A DNA stretch of 64,000 nt from Cunninghamia lanceolata (GCA_027924645.1 BSBN01000845.1:1798001-1862000), one strand, 5' to 3'; counted from the first letter of the stretch, positions 36,644 through 48,981 are shown. Program-made: numbers and translations. Notes: a model not told the origin generated them from the sequence alone.

Positions 36644-38155
36644 AATATATAAGGGGAACTAAGAGATAAAATTTTGTGACAAGAGAGTTCTATTGACATA
36701 GTAGGCAAGAGAAAGATGGCATTCAAGATCAAGCTCTATGGCATGCTTGCGACGGTCATGATTATTATGGTGGCAGTAGTCACTGTTTGTGAGGGTAGAA
36801 AGCTCTAGATGCAAACAACATATCAAACAGATAACTTTGGAGGCGGTGGAGGACTTGGTGGGGGTGGCGATTTTGGGAAAGGTGGTGGTGGGGAACTCGG
36901 TGGCAGTGATAGTTTTGGGAAAGGTGGTGGTGGAGGCTTAGGAGGTGGTGGAGGTGCTGGTGGTAGTGGAGGCCTTGGTGGCAGTGGCGGTTTTGGAAAA
37001 GGTGGTGGTGGTGGACTTGGTGGTGGTAGAGGCGCTAGCGGGGGGCTTGGTGGTGGTGGAGGGGTTGGTGGTGGCCTATGTGGTGGTGCTGGTGCCGGTG
37101 GAGGATTTGGTGGAGGGGCAGGTGCTAGTGGAGGCTTGGGTGGGGGTGCTAGTGGTAGAGCTGGAGGAGGTTTAGGTGGAGGCAATGGTGTCAAAGGAGG
37201 CTTTGGTGGAGGGGCTAGGGGTGGCTTAGGAGGTGGTGCTGGTGGAGGTGCCAGAGGAGGCTTTGGTGGAGGAGCTGGGGGTGGCTTAGGTGGTGGTGCT
37301 GGTGGAGGTGCTGGAGGAGGCTTTGGTGGAAGAGCTGGGGGTGGCTTAGGAGGTGGTGCTGGTGGAGGTGCCAGAGGAGGCTTTGGTGGAGGAGCTGGTG
37401 GTGGAGCTAGGGGTGGTTTAGGTGGTGGTGCTAGTGGAGGCTTTGGTGGAGGAAGTGGTGGTGGTGTAGGAGGGGGTGCTAGTGGTCTCAAAGGAGGAGG
37501 ATTTGGAAAAGGAGGTGGAGGTGGAGGTGGAGCTAGTGGAGGCATTGGGGGAGGAGGAGGTTTCAGTGGTGGTGTAGGAGGCGGTGGAGGATTTTAAGTT
37601 GTTTTTCTAAAGTTTTTATTAACACATTCTAAAAATTATGATATAACCTAAAACTTTCAAGCCAGTGAAGGATGTTAAAGTAAATGATTTGAAATAATAT
37701 AAATTTGGTGAGCTCAAGTTGAGGAAAATCATTGCGTTAATAATGGATTAAAAATAACACCATACTAAGAATATGGAGATGGTATTATAATTTAAATAGT
37801 TCCATCATTCCATGATAGATAATATAAATTCTATTAGTAAATGAGATATTTGGGAAGTTTTTTAATGAAAATTTACATGGACGTTGACTACATTTCTTGA
37901 TCAACGAATGACAAGATTATAAGTGTGTATATAATTCCTAATTACCAACATGTAATGTAATGTAATTACATTTACATTAATTGTCTATAAAAAAATAAAA
38001 AATAGCTACCTTAAATAATATCTATCACAATATTATTTAAAAATTTGTAGAAAATAATTCTAAAATGGATGGAGATTATTAGGGAAGAGTTTATATAATT
38101 TGTGTGATGTGGTCATCATATTGATTATTTATGTGGGGACTTAGTTTTATTTAAA
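36644..38155 (+). repeat. Segmental duplication, copy 2 (right part)
   Basis: It continues the GRP unit from its TATA box (atataagggg) through the gene and about 560 bases of 3' flank. It is the partner of 5,189-6,560. Confidence 0.85.
36698..37597 (+). pseudogene. Glycine-rich protein GRP2, start lost and early stop
   Basis: It is colinear with GRP1, but the start codon is ATA (36,698-36,700) where GRP1 has ATG. The signal peptide is recognisable (MAFKIKLYGMLATVMIIMV), then RKL is followed by TAG where GRP1 has CAG. After that stop the glycine-repeat frame is open from 36,809 to TAA at 37,595-37,597, about 260 codons of GGGLGGG, GGGFGGGAGGG and GGFGKGG repeats ending GGGGF. The repeat frame is thus better kept than in GRP1, while the export signal is cut off. 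An internal ATG at 36,716 cannot bypass the TAG. Its promoter lies 17 kb away beyond the Gypsy element. Confidence 0.85.
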
Positions 38156-38179
38156 TATCCATGAAGCATTAATTGAATT

Positions 38180-38669
38180 ACAATAGACAAAATCTGAAAA
38201 AGAAAGCACATATTCATCATTATCACTACCACATACAAATTGGGTTGCTCCTGATGCTTTGTCATCATTGTGTGATTTATCTTTTTGTTTGAGAGAACTG
38301 TCTATCTTATCCCATGAGAGTTTCCATTCATGGTCTTCATCACTACCTTTTCGACCACATCATTTACAATACAAGTGGTGTCTATCATTTTGATTGTCAT
38401 GTTGGAAATGCCATTTGCCTCTACCTATGTTTTTCATTGAACTCTACCTTTTCCTCTATCACTGCAACCACCTCTAGAAGAGTTATTACTAGGAGGCTTG
38501 TCTTTTTGTTGAGCAAGACAAACATTTTCACCAATGTTATCAATTTTTCTCCCAAAAGCCTTCTCACGTTCTGCCAACTTTGCAACCAATTGATCAAATG
38601 TGATGGTCCTTAATTGATTACTTGCTTGAAGGGATTCTAAATAAGTTGAACATGTTAGAAGAAGTGTCT
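38180..38669 (-). pseudogene. Copia gag relic, 3' part
   Basis: The minus strand reads LRTITFDQLVAKLAEREKAF and RKIDNIGENVCLAQQKDKP, typical of the C-terminal half of plant Copia Gag (UBN2 family). A degenerate knuckle (YCKWCGRKG) follows in another frame. Its 5' continuation lies at 45,075 onward, beyond the chromovirus. Confidence 0.65.
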
Positions 38670-39544
38670 TGATGCAGGAGCATCCAGTGGTGTAAAGGCC
38701 ATCTTGCATCACCCAAAAAGATGTTGCTTCAAAATTATTATAGTTGTTTTCATTTCTGTCCATAATTAGTATTTCTAATTCCATAATATCCCGAATAATG
38801 ATGTAGGACTTTCAATTTTTCTAAAACTGCTAAAAATAGCAAACTGCTAATTTTGGAAAGTTTACTTACTATTTTAGGAAAGTTGCATTTGAGAACAGAT
38901 TGAAGCAAAAACTTGCAGAAAGTTACATAACAGAAATATAAGACCTTTGGCGAAGGAATTAGGTAAAGATTATTTGTGAGCTAAAAGATATTAAAGTTTT
39001 TGTTTTCTGAAAAAGCCCCTAAAAATTTTTGAAATGAGATATGAGGCACTAAAACATCCCATAACATCCCAAAAAGTTGATGGAAATCTATTTACAGATT
39101 TCTAGAGTGATAGTTCACATCGCAAGCTTTCTGGTGCTTAAAACGGTTCCTCAATCGGACATCCAGATCAAAAGTTATGCTTCCCGGAAGTTGACCTACT
39201 TTTGGAGGGAGTTGCAAATTTTGAAATTTAGCTAGACACCGCCAAAAAGTACTATTTATGACTATTTTGGGAACCCTGGATGGTAGTAGAGTTAAGGGGG
39301 CAAGTGTAGAGTCAAGAATAGGTGGGAAAATAGAAGCCCTAGCTGATTTGGGGTTACAGAAGGCTAAAGATTCTAGAGTCTTGAGGTTGGGAAAGCTGTA
39401 ATGTGTTGCCACCAGTAGAGGATTCATCCTCTTATTATAATCGAGCTTCTATAATGTAATGAGTTTCCCAGATAAATAAAAGAAAGTTTTATTTTTTGTG
39501 TTCAATTTCTGTTGTTTTGTGTTTTGTGATTTACCCCTTCATCA
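38670..39544 (+). repeat. 5' LTR of the chromovirus
   Basis: 875 bp, partner of 44198-45069 with scattered mismatches. A polyadenylation-like aataaaag occurs near the end. Confidence 0.95.
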
Positions 39545-39546
39545 AG

Positions 39547-39558
39547 TGGTATCAGAGC
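39547..39558 (+). other. Primer binding site of the chromovirus
   Basis: TGGTATCAGAGC, two bases after the LTR, matches the initiator-methionine tRNA 3' end complement. Confidence 0.9.
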
Positions 39559-39845
39559 AAGGGTTCCTGAGTGTGTAGACAGATCGTCGACTGTGAGGCA
39601 GTTTGCACCAGGCCCTGAGGTTGTGGGTTTGTTGTGGAGACCAAGATGCCTCCATGAAGAAATCGTGTTGGGAGGAATGCTTTGACGGAAGAGGGTTTTA
39701 GAGCCTGCAAAGGTAGATCGATGCATTGCAAGAGGAGTTGTGAAGAGGGTTTGATCTGAGAGCAAGAGAAGAAAGCGAGGATGAAGTTGAAGAAGAGCTA
39801 TCTGAGGAAGAACAAGAAGTTGCAGGAGATCTTGCAAAAGTTAGG

Positions 39846-40780
39846 TTGTTGAGGGCCATTTCTAAGATTGGAAAGAGGCCCAAGATCAAAGTTTCTACAT
39901 ATTCTGGAGATTTGAATCTGGAACATCTTATTGATTGGATCAATGACATGGAGGAGTATTTTGAGTATGAAGATGTGGAGGACCCAGATCAGGTCAAGTA
40001 TGTAAAAATAATGTTGAAGGGCTACGCTAGTATTTGGTGGAAGGAGGTCCAGTTAGAGAGGAATAGAAGAGGAAGAGGAAAGATCACTAGATGGGATCAG
40101 ATGGTGGAGAAACTAAAAAAGCAATTCATTCCTGTGGACTATGAGATGGAGTTGCTGAAGAAGCTGCAAGGACTGAAGCAAGGTAACAAGTTTGTTAAGG
40201 AGTATACAGAAGAGTTTTATAAGATTACTATCAGAACTGGTCATGCAGAGGTCAATAAGGAGAAGTTAACCCGTTACATTAATAGGTTGAGGCCAAGTAT
40301 CCAAGAAAAGCTAAGCCTGGTCAAAATGACCACCATAGAAGATGTGTATCAGTTTTTCCTGAAGGTGGAAGAGAAGCTAAATAAAAGATTCGATAGCAAG
40401 CAAAGGGGAAGAGGTCAAGGTGGGATGACTAGTGGAAGACCCTATGGAGGCTGTAATGAAGATCAAAAGAAAACTGAAGAAGCGGGCACTAGTTGAAATC
40501 AAAGAGGGGATAATACCTACCGCCCTCGTGACCAGAACAATGGTGAGCAAAGAGGAAGAGGAAGAGGCCGACATGGGAAAGGGCCTAGAAGAGGAGGTTT
40601 CAAAGGAACTTGTTTCCAATGTGGAGAAGAAGGGCATCAAACTTACGAGTGTCTGCAACATCAAGGAAGGACAAATAGAAGACGTGAAAGTAATGCACGA
40701 ATTGCACATGTAGATGAAGATGCACATTCTGAGCATTTTGAAGATGTTGAAAGAGGAGAAACCCTAGTTGTCAGAAGAAC
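39846..40780 (+). pseudogene. Chromovirus gag relic
   Basis: The first 216 codons are open: SGDLNLEHLIDWINDMEEYF, then VKYVKIMLKGYASIWW, then FIPVDYEMELLKKLQGLKQG, the capsid-type Gag region of plant Gypsy elements. A TGA at 40,494 breaks the frame. The same frame continues with an Arg/Gly-rich stretch and the zinc knuckle CFQCGEEGHQTYEC (40,611-40,652), which binds element RNA. Confidence 0.85.
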
Positions 40781-40781
40781 C

Positions 40782-43700
40782 TTGCTGAATGAAGAAAAAG
40801 AACCAAATAAGAGGAAGAGTTTATTCTACACAAGGTGCAAATGTGAAGGTAAGTGTTGTGATATTATTATTGACAGTGGAAGCACTGACAATCTTGTTTC
40901 AAAGGAGATGGTTGACAAGTTGAAGTTGACAAGAGGAAAGCATCCACATCCATATTGGATTGCATGGTTGCAGAAGGACCACAGATCTTTGGTCAATGAG
41001 TAGTGTTTAGTGAAGTTCAAGATTGGGGACTACCATGATGAGGTGTTGTGTGATATCATACCAATAGATGCATGTCGTATGTTGTTGGGGAGGCTGTGGC
41101 AATATGATAGGAGTGCTATTCATGATGGCCGTGCAAACACATATTCCTTAACAAAGGGTGGAGTTCGTCATAAGTTGAAGCCCTTGACAAAGGTGGAAGA
41201 AAAGGTATGTAGCACTACCAGAATTTGCTTGGTAGATGGTAGGAAATTTTTGAAGGGTATGAAGCATGAGCATCATTGCTTTGCACATTGATTCCTAATA
41301 TTAGTCAAAAGAAATGTGAAGATGTACCAGCAGAAGTTTCAGATATGTTGGAAGAATTTCAAGACATTGTCTCTAATAATGTACCAGAAGGTTTACCACC
41401 AGTGAGGAAGATAAGTCATCAAATGGACTTGATACTAGGAGCCAATTTGCCAAATAAGGTAGCCCACAAAATGACTCCAGCAGAGAGTGAAGATTTGAAT
41501 AGACAAGTTTAGGAGTTGTTGAGGAAGGGATTGATAAGAGAGAGCCTAAGTCCCTATGCGGTACCTGTAGTACTAGCACCAAAGAAAGATGGAGAGTGGA
41601 GAATGTGTACAGACTCTTGAGCCATCAATAAGATCACGATCAAGTACAGATTTCCATTACCCAAAATGGATGACATAATGGATTGTTTGAGTGGAGCCAA
41701 GTACTTCACGAAGATTGACCTGAAGAGTGGGTATCACCAAATCTTAATCAAAGAAGGAGATGAATGGAAGATATCCTTCAAGACAAAGGAGGGTTTGTAT
41801 AAGTGGTTAGTCATGCCATTTGGGCTAACCAATGCGTAGAGCACATTCATGCAGCTCATGAATGAGGTATTGAAAGAATTTTTGGGAAGTTTTGTTATTG
41901 TTTATTCATATGATATTTTGATTTTTAGTAAGACTTGGGATGAGCATCTGATGCATATCAAAAGAGTTTTAGAGAAGCTGAGGGAGGAGAAGTTGCTGAT
42001 TAATTTGAAGAAATGTAGTTTTGCAAAGGAGTTTGTGTACCTGGGATTTGTTGTCTCAGAGGAAAGTCTTAAGATGGACCCAGAGAAGGTGAGAGCTATC
42101 CTTGAATGGCCTACACCAAGGAGTGCCACAGAGGTAAGACCTTTTCATGGTTTGGCAAGTTTTTACAGAAAGTTTATCAAAAAATTTAGTAGCATTTGTG
42201 CACCCCTAACTAAGACAATGAGAGGGGATAGAAAAAAGTTTAGATGGACTAAAGGACCAGACAAAAGCTTTGATGCATTAAAGCAGAAAGTCACAGAGCA
42301 ACCTATTTTGGCACTTCTAGATTTCAATAAGGTATTTCATGTAGATTGTGATGCTAGTGGTAGTGCTATAGGAGTTGTTTTGAGCTAAGAAGGTAAGCCC
42401 ATTGCCTATTTTAGTGAGAAGCTTAATGATGCCAAGAAAAAATATTTTGTTTATGATCAAGAATTTTATGCAATAGTTTAGGCTTTGAAGAAATAGAGAC
42501 ATTATTTGTTGCCAAAAGAGTTTGTTTTATATACTAGTCATCAAGCCTTACAGTATATTAATAGTCAAGGAAAGTTGAACGAAAGGCATTTAAAATCGAT
42601 TGAGTTTTTGCAGAGTTATACTTTTGTTTTGAAGCACAGAAGTGGGAAGTCCAACAGATTTATAGATGCCTTGAGCAGAAGGCAAAATTTGTTGACAGAA
42701 ATGAAGAGAGAGGTTGTTGGGTTCGATGAGCTCAAAAGTTTGTATCCTGAAGATCCAGATTTTGCAGAGGCTTCGAAAGCTTGTTTGGAACTTGTTACTT
42801 TGGATATGACTAAATGGTTGGATTTCATAATCCAAGATGGCATGTTGTTTAGAAGAAGCCAATTGTGCATTCCAAGGAGTTCCATGAGAGAAAAACTAAT
42901 AAAGGAGAAGCATAGTGGGGGATTAGCTAGACACTTTGGTCGAGATAAGACCATTGCCATTGTCGATAAAAATTATTATTGGCCACAGTTGCAACAAGAT
43001 GTGAGGAAATTTGTGTAAAGTTGCAGAGTGTGTCAAATGGCAAAAGAAACAAGTCAGAATACAGGGTTGTATCAACCATTACCTATACCGGAGAAGCCAT
43101 GGGATGATATTAGTATGGATTTTGTTCTTGGTTTACCAAGGACACAGAGAGGACATGATTCTATTTTGTGGTGGTGGACAAATTCTCAAAGATGGCACAT
43201 TTTATTCCTTGTAAGAAGACTAATGATGATGTTGATATTGCAGAGTTATTTTTCATAGAGGTGGTGAGATTACATGGTCTACCAAAGAGTATAGTTTTAG
43301 ATCGAGATACCAAGTTTGTTGGTTATTTCTGGAGGACATTGTGGAAGAAGTTGAAGACAGATTTGAAGTTCAATTCTGTACACCATCCACAGACTAATGG
43401 GCAGACTGAAATGGTGAATAGGAGTTTGGGTAACTTGCTACAATGCTTAGTAGGAGATAAGCCCAAGGGATGGGATTTGATTTTACCACAGGAAGAATTT
43501 GCTTACAACAATTCTGTCAATAGGAGTATTGGTAAATCACCATTCCAGATTGTATATGGCAATAGCCCAAGAAATGCTTTTGAGTTAAGAAATCTGGACA
43601 ACAAAGAAAAGATAAGTGCCAAAGCTGAAGACTTTGCAGAACATCTGAAGAATTTGCATGGAGAGGTGAGAAAGTACATTAATAAGATGAATATTTAGTA
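40782..43700 (+). pseudogene. Chromovirus pol relic: protease, RT, RNase H, integrase
   Basis: The protease has IIIDSGSTDNLVS (DSG at 40,872). RT blocks are [37 protein letters not shown] and MPFGLTNA. The catalytic box (41,903-41,914) reads YSYD rather than YxDD, so one catalytic aspartate is lost. RNase H runs 42,330-42,680 with CDASGSAIGVVLS and a DALSRR end. Integrase has an HHCC-type finger (H..H...CRVCQ), [17 protein letters not shown] and HPQTNGQTEMVNRS. The frame changes near 41,270 and 43,170, and stops occur at several places, including after TDS and TNA. Confidence 0.9.
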
Positions 43701-44160
43701 CAAGGCTAAGGCAAATCAGAAGAGGATATATAAAGAGTTCCAAGTAGGAGAGGAAGTCATGGTTCACTTGAGAAAGGAAAGGTTCCCAATTGGAACATAT
43801 AATAAGCTAAAAATGAAGAAATTTGGACTGTGCAGAACCTGAAGATGTATGATTCAAGAAATGCATATGAGGTAGAGCTGCTGAGTGGGATCAATATTTC
43901 CCATGTTTCCATTGTTGATTTATCAGAATATCATGAAGGTGGAACAGAGGATGGACCAACAGAAGAACAGTGGAGTATTCCGGCATCTACTTCAACAGAG
44001 GAGATAGAAGAGATCTTGGATAGCCGTGTGGGAAGAAGTACTCAAAACAGGCAATATGAAGAATATCTAGTGAAATGGAAAGGAAGGCCTATTGAATATT
44101 CTTCTTGGTTGTCTAAGTCAGAGGTTGACCATTTGGGTTTTCCTCAAACAAACACCTGAG
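43701..44160 (+). pseudogene. Chromovirus integrase end and chromodomain
   Basis: After [15 protein letters not shown] (GPY/F-like region) the frame shifts near 43,830. The last frame ends with a chromodomain: EEYLVKWKGRPIEYSSWL, keeping the aromatic residues of the fold. The stop is TGA at 44,157-44,159, about 40 bases before the 3' LTR. Confidence 0.85.
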
Positions 44161-44197
44161 ATGTGATAGGGTCACTTCTCAAATTACCCTGGGTGTC

Positions 44198-45069
44198 TGA
44201 TGTAGGAGCATCCAGTGGTGTAAAGGCCATCTTGCATCACCCAAAAAGATGTTGCTCCAAAATCATTATAGTTATTTTCATTTCTTTCCATAATTAGTAT
44301 TTCTGGTTCCATAATATCCTGAATAATGATGTAGGACTTTCAGTTTTTTTAAAACTGCTAAAAATACCAAATTGCTAATTTTGGAAAGTTTACCTACTAT
44401 TTTAGGAAAGTTTGCATTTGGGCACGGATTGAAGCAAAAACTTGAAGAAAGTTACATAACAGAAATATAAGACCTTTGGCGAAGGAACCAGGCAAAGATC
44501 ATTTGTGAGATGAAAGATATTAAAGTTTTTATTTTCTGAAAAGCCCCTGAAAAATTTTGAAATGAGATATGAGGCACTAAAACATCCCATAATGTCCTAA
44601 AAAGTTGATAGAAATCTGTTTACGAATTTCTGGTGTGATAGTTCACATCGCAAGCTTTCCGACGCTTAAAACAATTCATCAATTAGACACTCGGATCAAA
44701 AGTTATGCTTCCCAGAAGTTGACCTACTTTTGGAGGGAGTTGCAAATTTCAAAATTTTGCTGGAGGCCACCAAAAAGTGCTATTTATGACTATTTTGGGA
44801 ACCCTGGACGGTAGTAGAGTTAAGGGGGCAAGTGTAGAGTCAAGAATAGGTGGGAAAACAGAAACTCTAGCTAATTTAGGGTTATAGAAGGCTGAAGATT
44901 CTAGAGTCTTGAGGTTGGGAAAGCTATAATGTGTTCCAGCCAGTAGAGGATTCATCCTCTGATTGTAATCGAGTTTCTGTAATGTAATGAGTTGCCCAGA
45001 TCAATAAAAGAAAGTTCTATTTTCTGTGTTCAATTTTTGTTGTGTGTTTTTTGATTTACCCCTTCATCA
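44198..45069 (+). repeat. 3' LTR of the chromovirus
   Basis: 872 bp, partner of 38670-39544. The preceding purine tract is weak (ctgggtgtc). Confidence 0.95.
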
Positions 45070-45074
45070 TGTCT

Positions 45075-46382
45075 TTATTAAGGCTATGAAATAGACATCA
45101 ACTTTTGTACCAGCAACATCAATATCATGTTTTATGGCTCAAATTTTAGAAGCTAAACCCATGACATCACCCTTTTTCAATTCAAGGTTAAATAGTTTCA
45201 TTTGTTACTAGATAAATTCCAATTTTGAATGATAAACATATAGATCAAATTTTAAAGGGCATCCCCAAGAAAATGTACACCCTTGTATGTGCTGAAAAAT
45301 GTCTCCATTGACATAAGCCCTTACCAAGGCCAATGCTTTTGAATTCTTATATTGCCATATTTCATTCTCTTTAACAACAGTTGGTGTTGTAGGTTGGACA
45401 TCTCCATCACATATATTACTCCACAAATCATTGAAAATAAGTGTGTTTTCTATTTTTCTATACAATTCTACCTATGTATCCTTTTCACTTAAAGTTTCCC
45501 CAATCATTGACACAATAGACTGCATTGTAAATTCTAAAAGTTGCACACAATTTGCAAACTCAAAAATATATCTTAAATTTGTCTTTCTTAAATTTGTATT
45601 GAAAAAGAAAGATAAAATATCAGGAGACAAATAAATTGCAAATTGGGAGTAGCACTAGCAAATATAGACACCAAAGATTAAAACATTATAGATTGCACCT
45701 GGAAATCCTAAAGCAGTCGATGAGGGAAAAAATCCACAAATTTTACTCAGCCAAATGCTTAGCAAGTGAATCTAGACAACAATGACAATCACACCCTCAA
45801 ACAGCTCAAGTGCAATGTCATTTGGAAAGGGCTCCAGCGTTCAATTTAGAATGAAGTCAAATTCTTCTACTCGATGTCTTCTCTCCTTGCATGTAATACA
45901 TGTTCTCCATAGACATCAAAAGATAGGTGGCAGGATGGGACAAATTGGAATTGCAAATGATAGTTTTCCTTCCATGCCATGTGTCTTCATACCATTCTAC
46001 AGCAAAGATCTTCTATCTTGAGAGCCCCCAATATATGAATATATATGGTTGTCCACTACTCTTCTATCATTAAATCTTGTCCCAATTTTAGACAAAACAA
46101 AAGTTGTCGGTGTCGTTGCCTCCAAAAGTATCTTTGTAATTGTCACTTCAACAAATAAGAGATGATTCACCAAATTAGGGTCGTAGTCTCTTCAGCAAGA
46201 GAACTACATGCTTTTATAGACGACCTCTTCAGCTTTGGCCTTCACCTTCGGCCTTCAGAATATTAAAATTTCTTAAAATAAACACTTTGAAGATGGCTTC
46301 AGAAGAATCCTCAAAGGAAGTATTAGAATGGGAGTCAAAGCCTGTCAACTGGAATTATTTCTCTCATGTGCTCTGATACCAC
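45075..46382 (-). pseudogene. Copia gag relic, 5' part, with leader and primer site
   Basis: Read on the minus strand, TGGTATCAGAGC (plus 46,370-46,381) is a primer site. A leader follows, then Gag-like text: VKENEIWQYKNSKALALVRA, then MKLFNLELKKGDVMGLASKI, then AIKHDIDVAGTKVD and FIALIKT. That last piece joins the part at 38,669 across the chromovirus. Stops show decay. The LTR upstream of the primer site would start at plus 46,383 (tgtccggctagg), but its far end and a partner were not found. Confidence 0.65.
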
Positions 46383-47213
46383 TGTCCGGCTAGGATGGAA
46401 AGACAAGCAGAATGGGAAAATTATATTGATGAAAAAAGAAGATTACATCATATTTATAAGTAGGCTTGAAATAGTTGAACTGCCAAAACAAGAAAAAACT
46501 AAAAACTAATTATACAACTAAATTGTGTTAACCTAAGGATTAACACATTAACAACTTTCATGTCCTACTATTAAAAAGTTAAGTATTAAATCAATAGATA
46601 ACCATCATACAAATTTTTGATTTAAAAAAATCTCATTTGAATAGAATTTTATTATAACTAACTATAAAAAAATATAATGCATAATTTTTTTAAAAAAAAT
46701 TTAGACCATCACTATACTTACATTTATTGATTAAAGTGTAAAGAATCAATAAAATGGGAAAATCTTACAAAAGAAATATTATTTACTCTCAAGGGTGGTC
46801 TGTGTCAACCTTAAACTATTGTTGGCTAAGGGCAAACTTTAAACTATGGTGCTCTTTTTCACAAGTTAAAATTTCCATAGTTTGCATACATGTCTACTAC
46901 GGTAGTTTCAATTAGAGCATCTAACTTCTTTCTAGGCAACTCAATCTTTTATGTTTTAAAAGATCTACTTTACTAATCTTTTAGTGTGATTGATAAAGGA
47001 ACACACAAGCATTGACACAAAATTAAAAAGTATTTGTGGCATTTGAGGCTCTACTATAGTCAAAACTTAGTGTGTGTACCATAAAAAGTCCTTTACATAC
47101 ATAAGTGACCATTAAAATATCAATTTAATATTGACTGTTTGATCATTAAAGTGGATGATATTTATGTGGAGTGATAGATATTTGAAATATCTCCGAGATC
47201 AGCGCATACCAAT
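46383..47213. other. Possible LTR remnant and upstream region of the receptor kinase relic
   Basis: The first 150-250 bases may be the LTR of the antisense Copia relic. The rest is AT-rich and shows no gene or clear promoter. Confidence 0.4.
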
Positions 47214-48371
47214 GCAGTCTCCTATGGAATGAGTTAAATTGCCGCGACTTTTGACGTTAACAGTGGGAGACTCCGTGTTGAGTTGTAGCAGGTCTTTCAC
47301 GCTATCTTTGAGCGACCGGAATGAGTCTAACCAAAATCCATGTGCTTGGACAGGAATCTCTTGTGATCCATTCAACACCGTTACCACGGTTGATCTCGCG
47401 GGTGCCTGGATTTCTGACAACTTTGACTTCTGTCATATGCGGGCTTCCTAATCTCATGGTCTTCACTCTCAACAGCAATGAATTCAGTGGTCCCTTCCCT
47501 CATGGCCTCTTGCATTGCAAGCATTTGCGGCAGCTTGATTTGTTGTACAACCTGCTCGTTGGAACGCTGCCCAGTCATATCTTCGAATTCAGCGAGTTGA
47601 GAGAGTTGAACCTGGGTTATAATTATTTCAGAGGCTCCGTCCCTCTGGCCTTTGGAATGCTGCCAAAGCTCGAAGTTCTCTTTCTCCACGACAATAGTTT
47701 CAATGGGACATTCCCTAATGTCAACGAGAATTTGAAGTCCTTGGTGAAATTCACGATTGGCAATAATCCTCTGCGTCTTGGTGTCGTACCCACAGAGCTT
47801 GGCAATTTAAAGTAGCTGTAGCAGTTATGGCTACATAACTGTAATCGTATAGGCAGAATCCCAAATATTTTCAGCAATTTAACGCAACTAGAATCGTCGG
47901 ATATGTCACAGAATCATCTCTTGGGCAATATTCAGTCCAGTTTAATGTCTCTCTCGAATTTGAGAGAACTATTTCTCAATGACAACAATTTGTCTAGATA
48001 AATTCCGGCCAACATTGACCAATTGAGGAGCTTATACATTGTTGATCTTAGCAACAATGACTTCTCTAGACGCGTTCCTGAGGCTCTAGACAATCCATAT
48101 TACCAGAACAGATTACTGGACAACCTGAGGCTATGCGGGGGTCGAAATTTGAATCTACCTTCGTGCTCACCTTAGAGTTTGGCTATCATTCTGGTGGCAC
48201 TGTTACTTATAGTAGCCGTGGTCTTGAGCTCTATTTGTCAATGTTGTTCATCTCTCAGGAAGACAAGTGACCCACCATCGTGGAAAATGATGTCATTCAT
48301 TTCGACAGAAGTTGACGAGTCATACATCCTCCGCAATTTGAAGGAGAGTAATGTGATTGGATCTGGAGGTG
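47214..48371 (+). pseudogene. LRR receptor-like kinase relic, part 1: LRR ectodomain, membrane segment, start of kinase
   Basis: The cap motif NQNPCAWTGISCDPFNTVTT is typical of LRRNT in plant LRR receptor kinases. About nine leucine-rich repeats follow, for example LRQLDLLYNLLVGTLPSHIF and LRELNLGYNYFRGSVPLAFG. A membrane segment (LAIILVALLLIVAVVLSSI) is at about 48,180-48,240. The juxtamembrane part and ESNVIGSGG start the kinase glycine-rich loop. The best resemblance is to the HAESA-like/LRR-XI group, which usually has many more repeats, so an internal loss is likely. Frame changes (about 47,430) and stops (about 47,812, 47,999 and 48,174) show decay. The end, aggtg, is the target site of the next element. 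Confidence 0.85.
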
Positions 48372-48789
48372 CGATGGTGGTGGATGGAGATGAAACACAA
48401 TTTCAGAAATACATCAAACACATAGAAATACAAATATGTAATCCTCAATGTGTTACTGTACAAGATATTTTATTACTTCATAACATGATTACAAATCCAT
48501 ATAGCGAATGCTACAACATTCTCATGATCACTTGCTAAAGCTACACCTTTGATGCCTTGATACATTACAATCGCCTCATTATATAGAGGATGCTTTTACC
48601 TTTCTAGGCTCTTCCAATCCTTTTTAACTTATCTAAAAACCTTCTTCAACAATCTATTTTCTTGTGGAAACTTCCCCATCTAGAACTCTCTATCCTTATT
48701 TCTCATCCTTCTAGAACTTTACATTTAATATTTGTACCTCGTTAAATAATTGTGGTCTTGGGGGGTGGGAGAAATTACATATCCCAACA
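48372..48789 (-). repeat. 3' LTR of the G-patch element
   Basis: 418 bp, partner of 50990-51405; the terminal TG has changed to CG at the plus-strand left end. Confidence 0.9.
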
Positions 48790-48981
48790 CTCCCCCTTAA
48801 TTTCTACCACATATGCTTCAACATCTACCATTCCCAAATTGTGTCTTCCAAGTCTGTAGACTCACTCAAATCCTTTTCTTGCATGATACCTTTAAACTAT
48901 CTTCAAGATCTATGGATCTTCTTACTCCTTCAACTCTCACCAACTACTGGGACAGTCCTTCAAACTTTAATCTTCAAATCT

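Larger units (their letters stand above)
38670..45069 (+). mobile_element. Chromovirus (Ty3/Gypsy with chromodomain), 6.4 kb
   Basis: LTRs are 38670-39544 and 44198-45069, both starting tgatg(c/t)aggagcatccagt and ending ttaccccttcatca. A perfect 5-bp target duplication, TGTCT, lies at 38,665-38,669 and 45,070-45,074. The primer site TGGTATCAGAGC follows the 5' LTR. The order is Gag, protease, RT, RNase H, integrase, chromodomain, which defines the chromovirus clade; the chromodomain is thought to guide insertion to marked chromatin. Stops, at least three frame changes and an altered RT active site make it inactive. Confidence 0.95.

Noticed and set aside
36823..37545. 240-codon proline-rich minus-strand frame opposite GRP2
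   Set aside because: It is the mirror image of GGN codons on the plus strand; a shadow of the glycine-rich repeats.
45782..46021. 79-codon plus frame near 45.8 kb
   Set aside because: It lies opposite the leader of the antisense Copia relic, with no domain and no matching neighbours.
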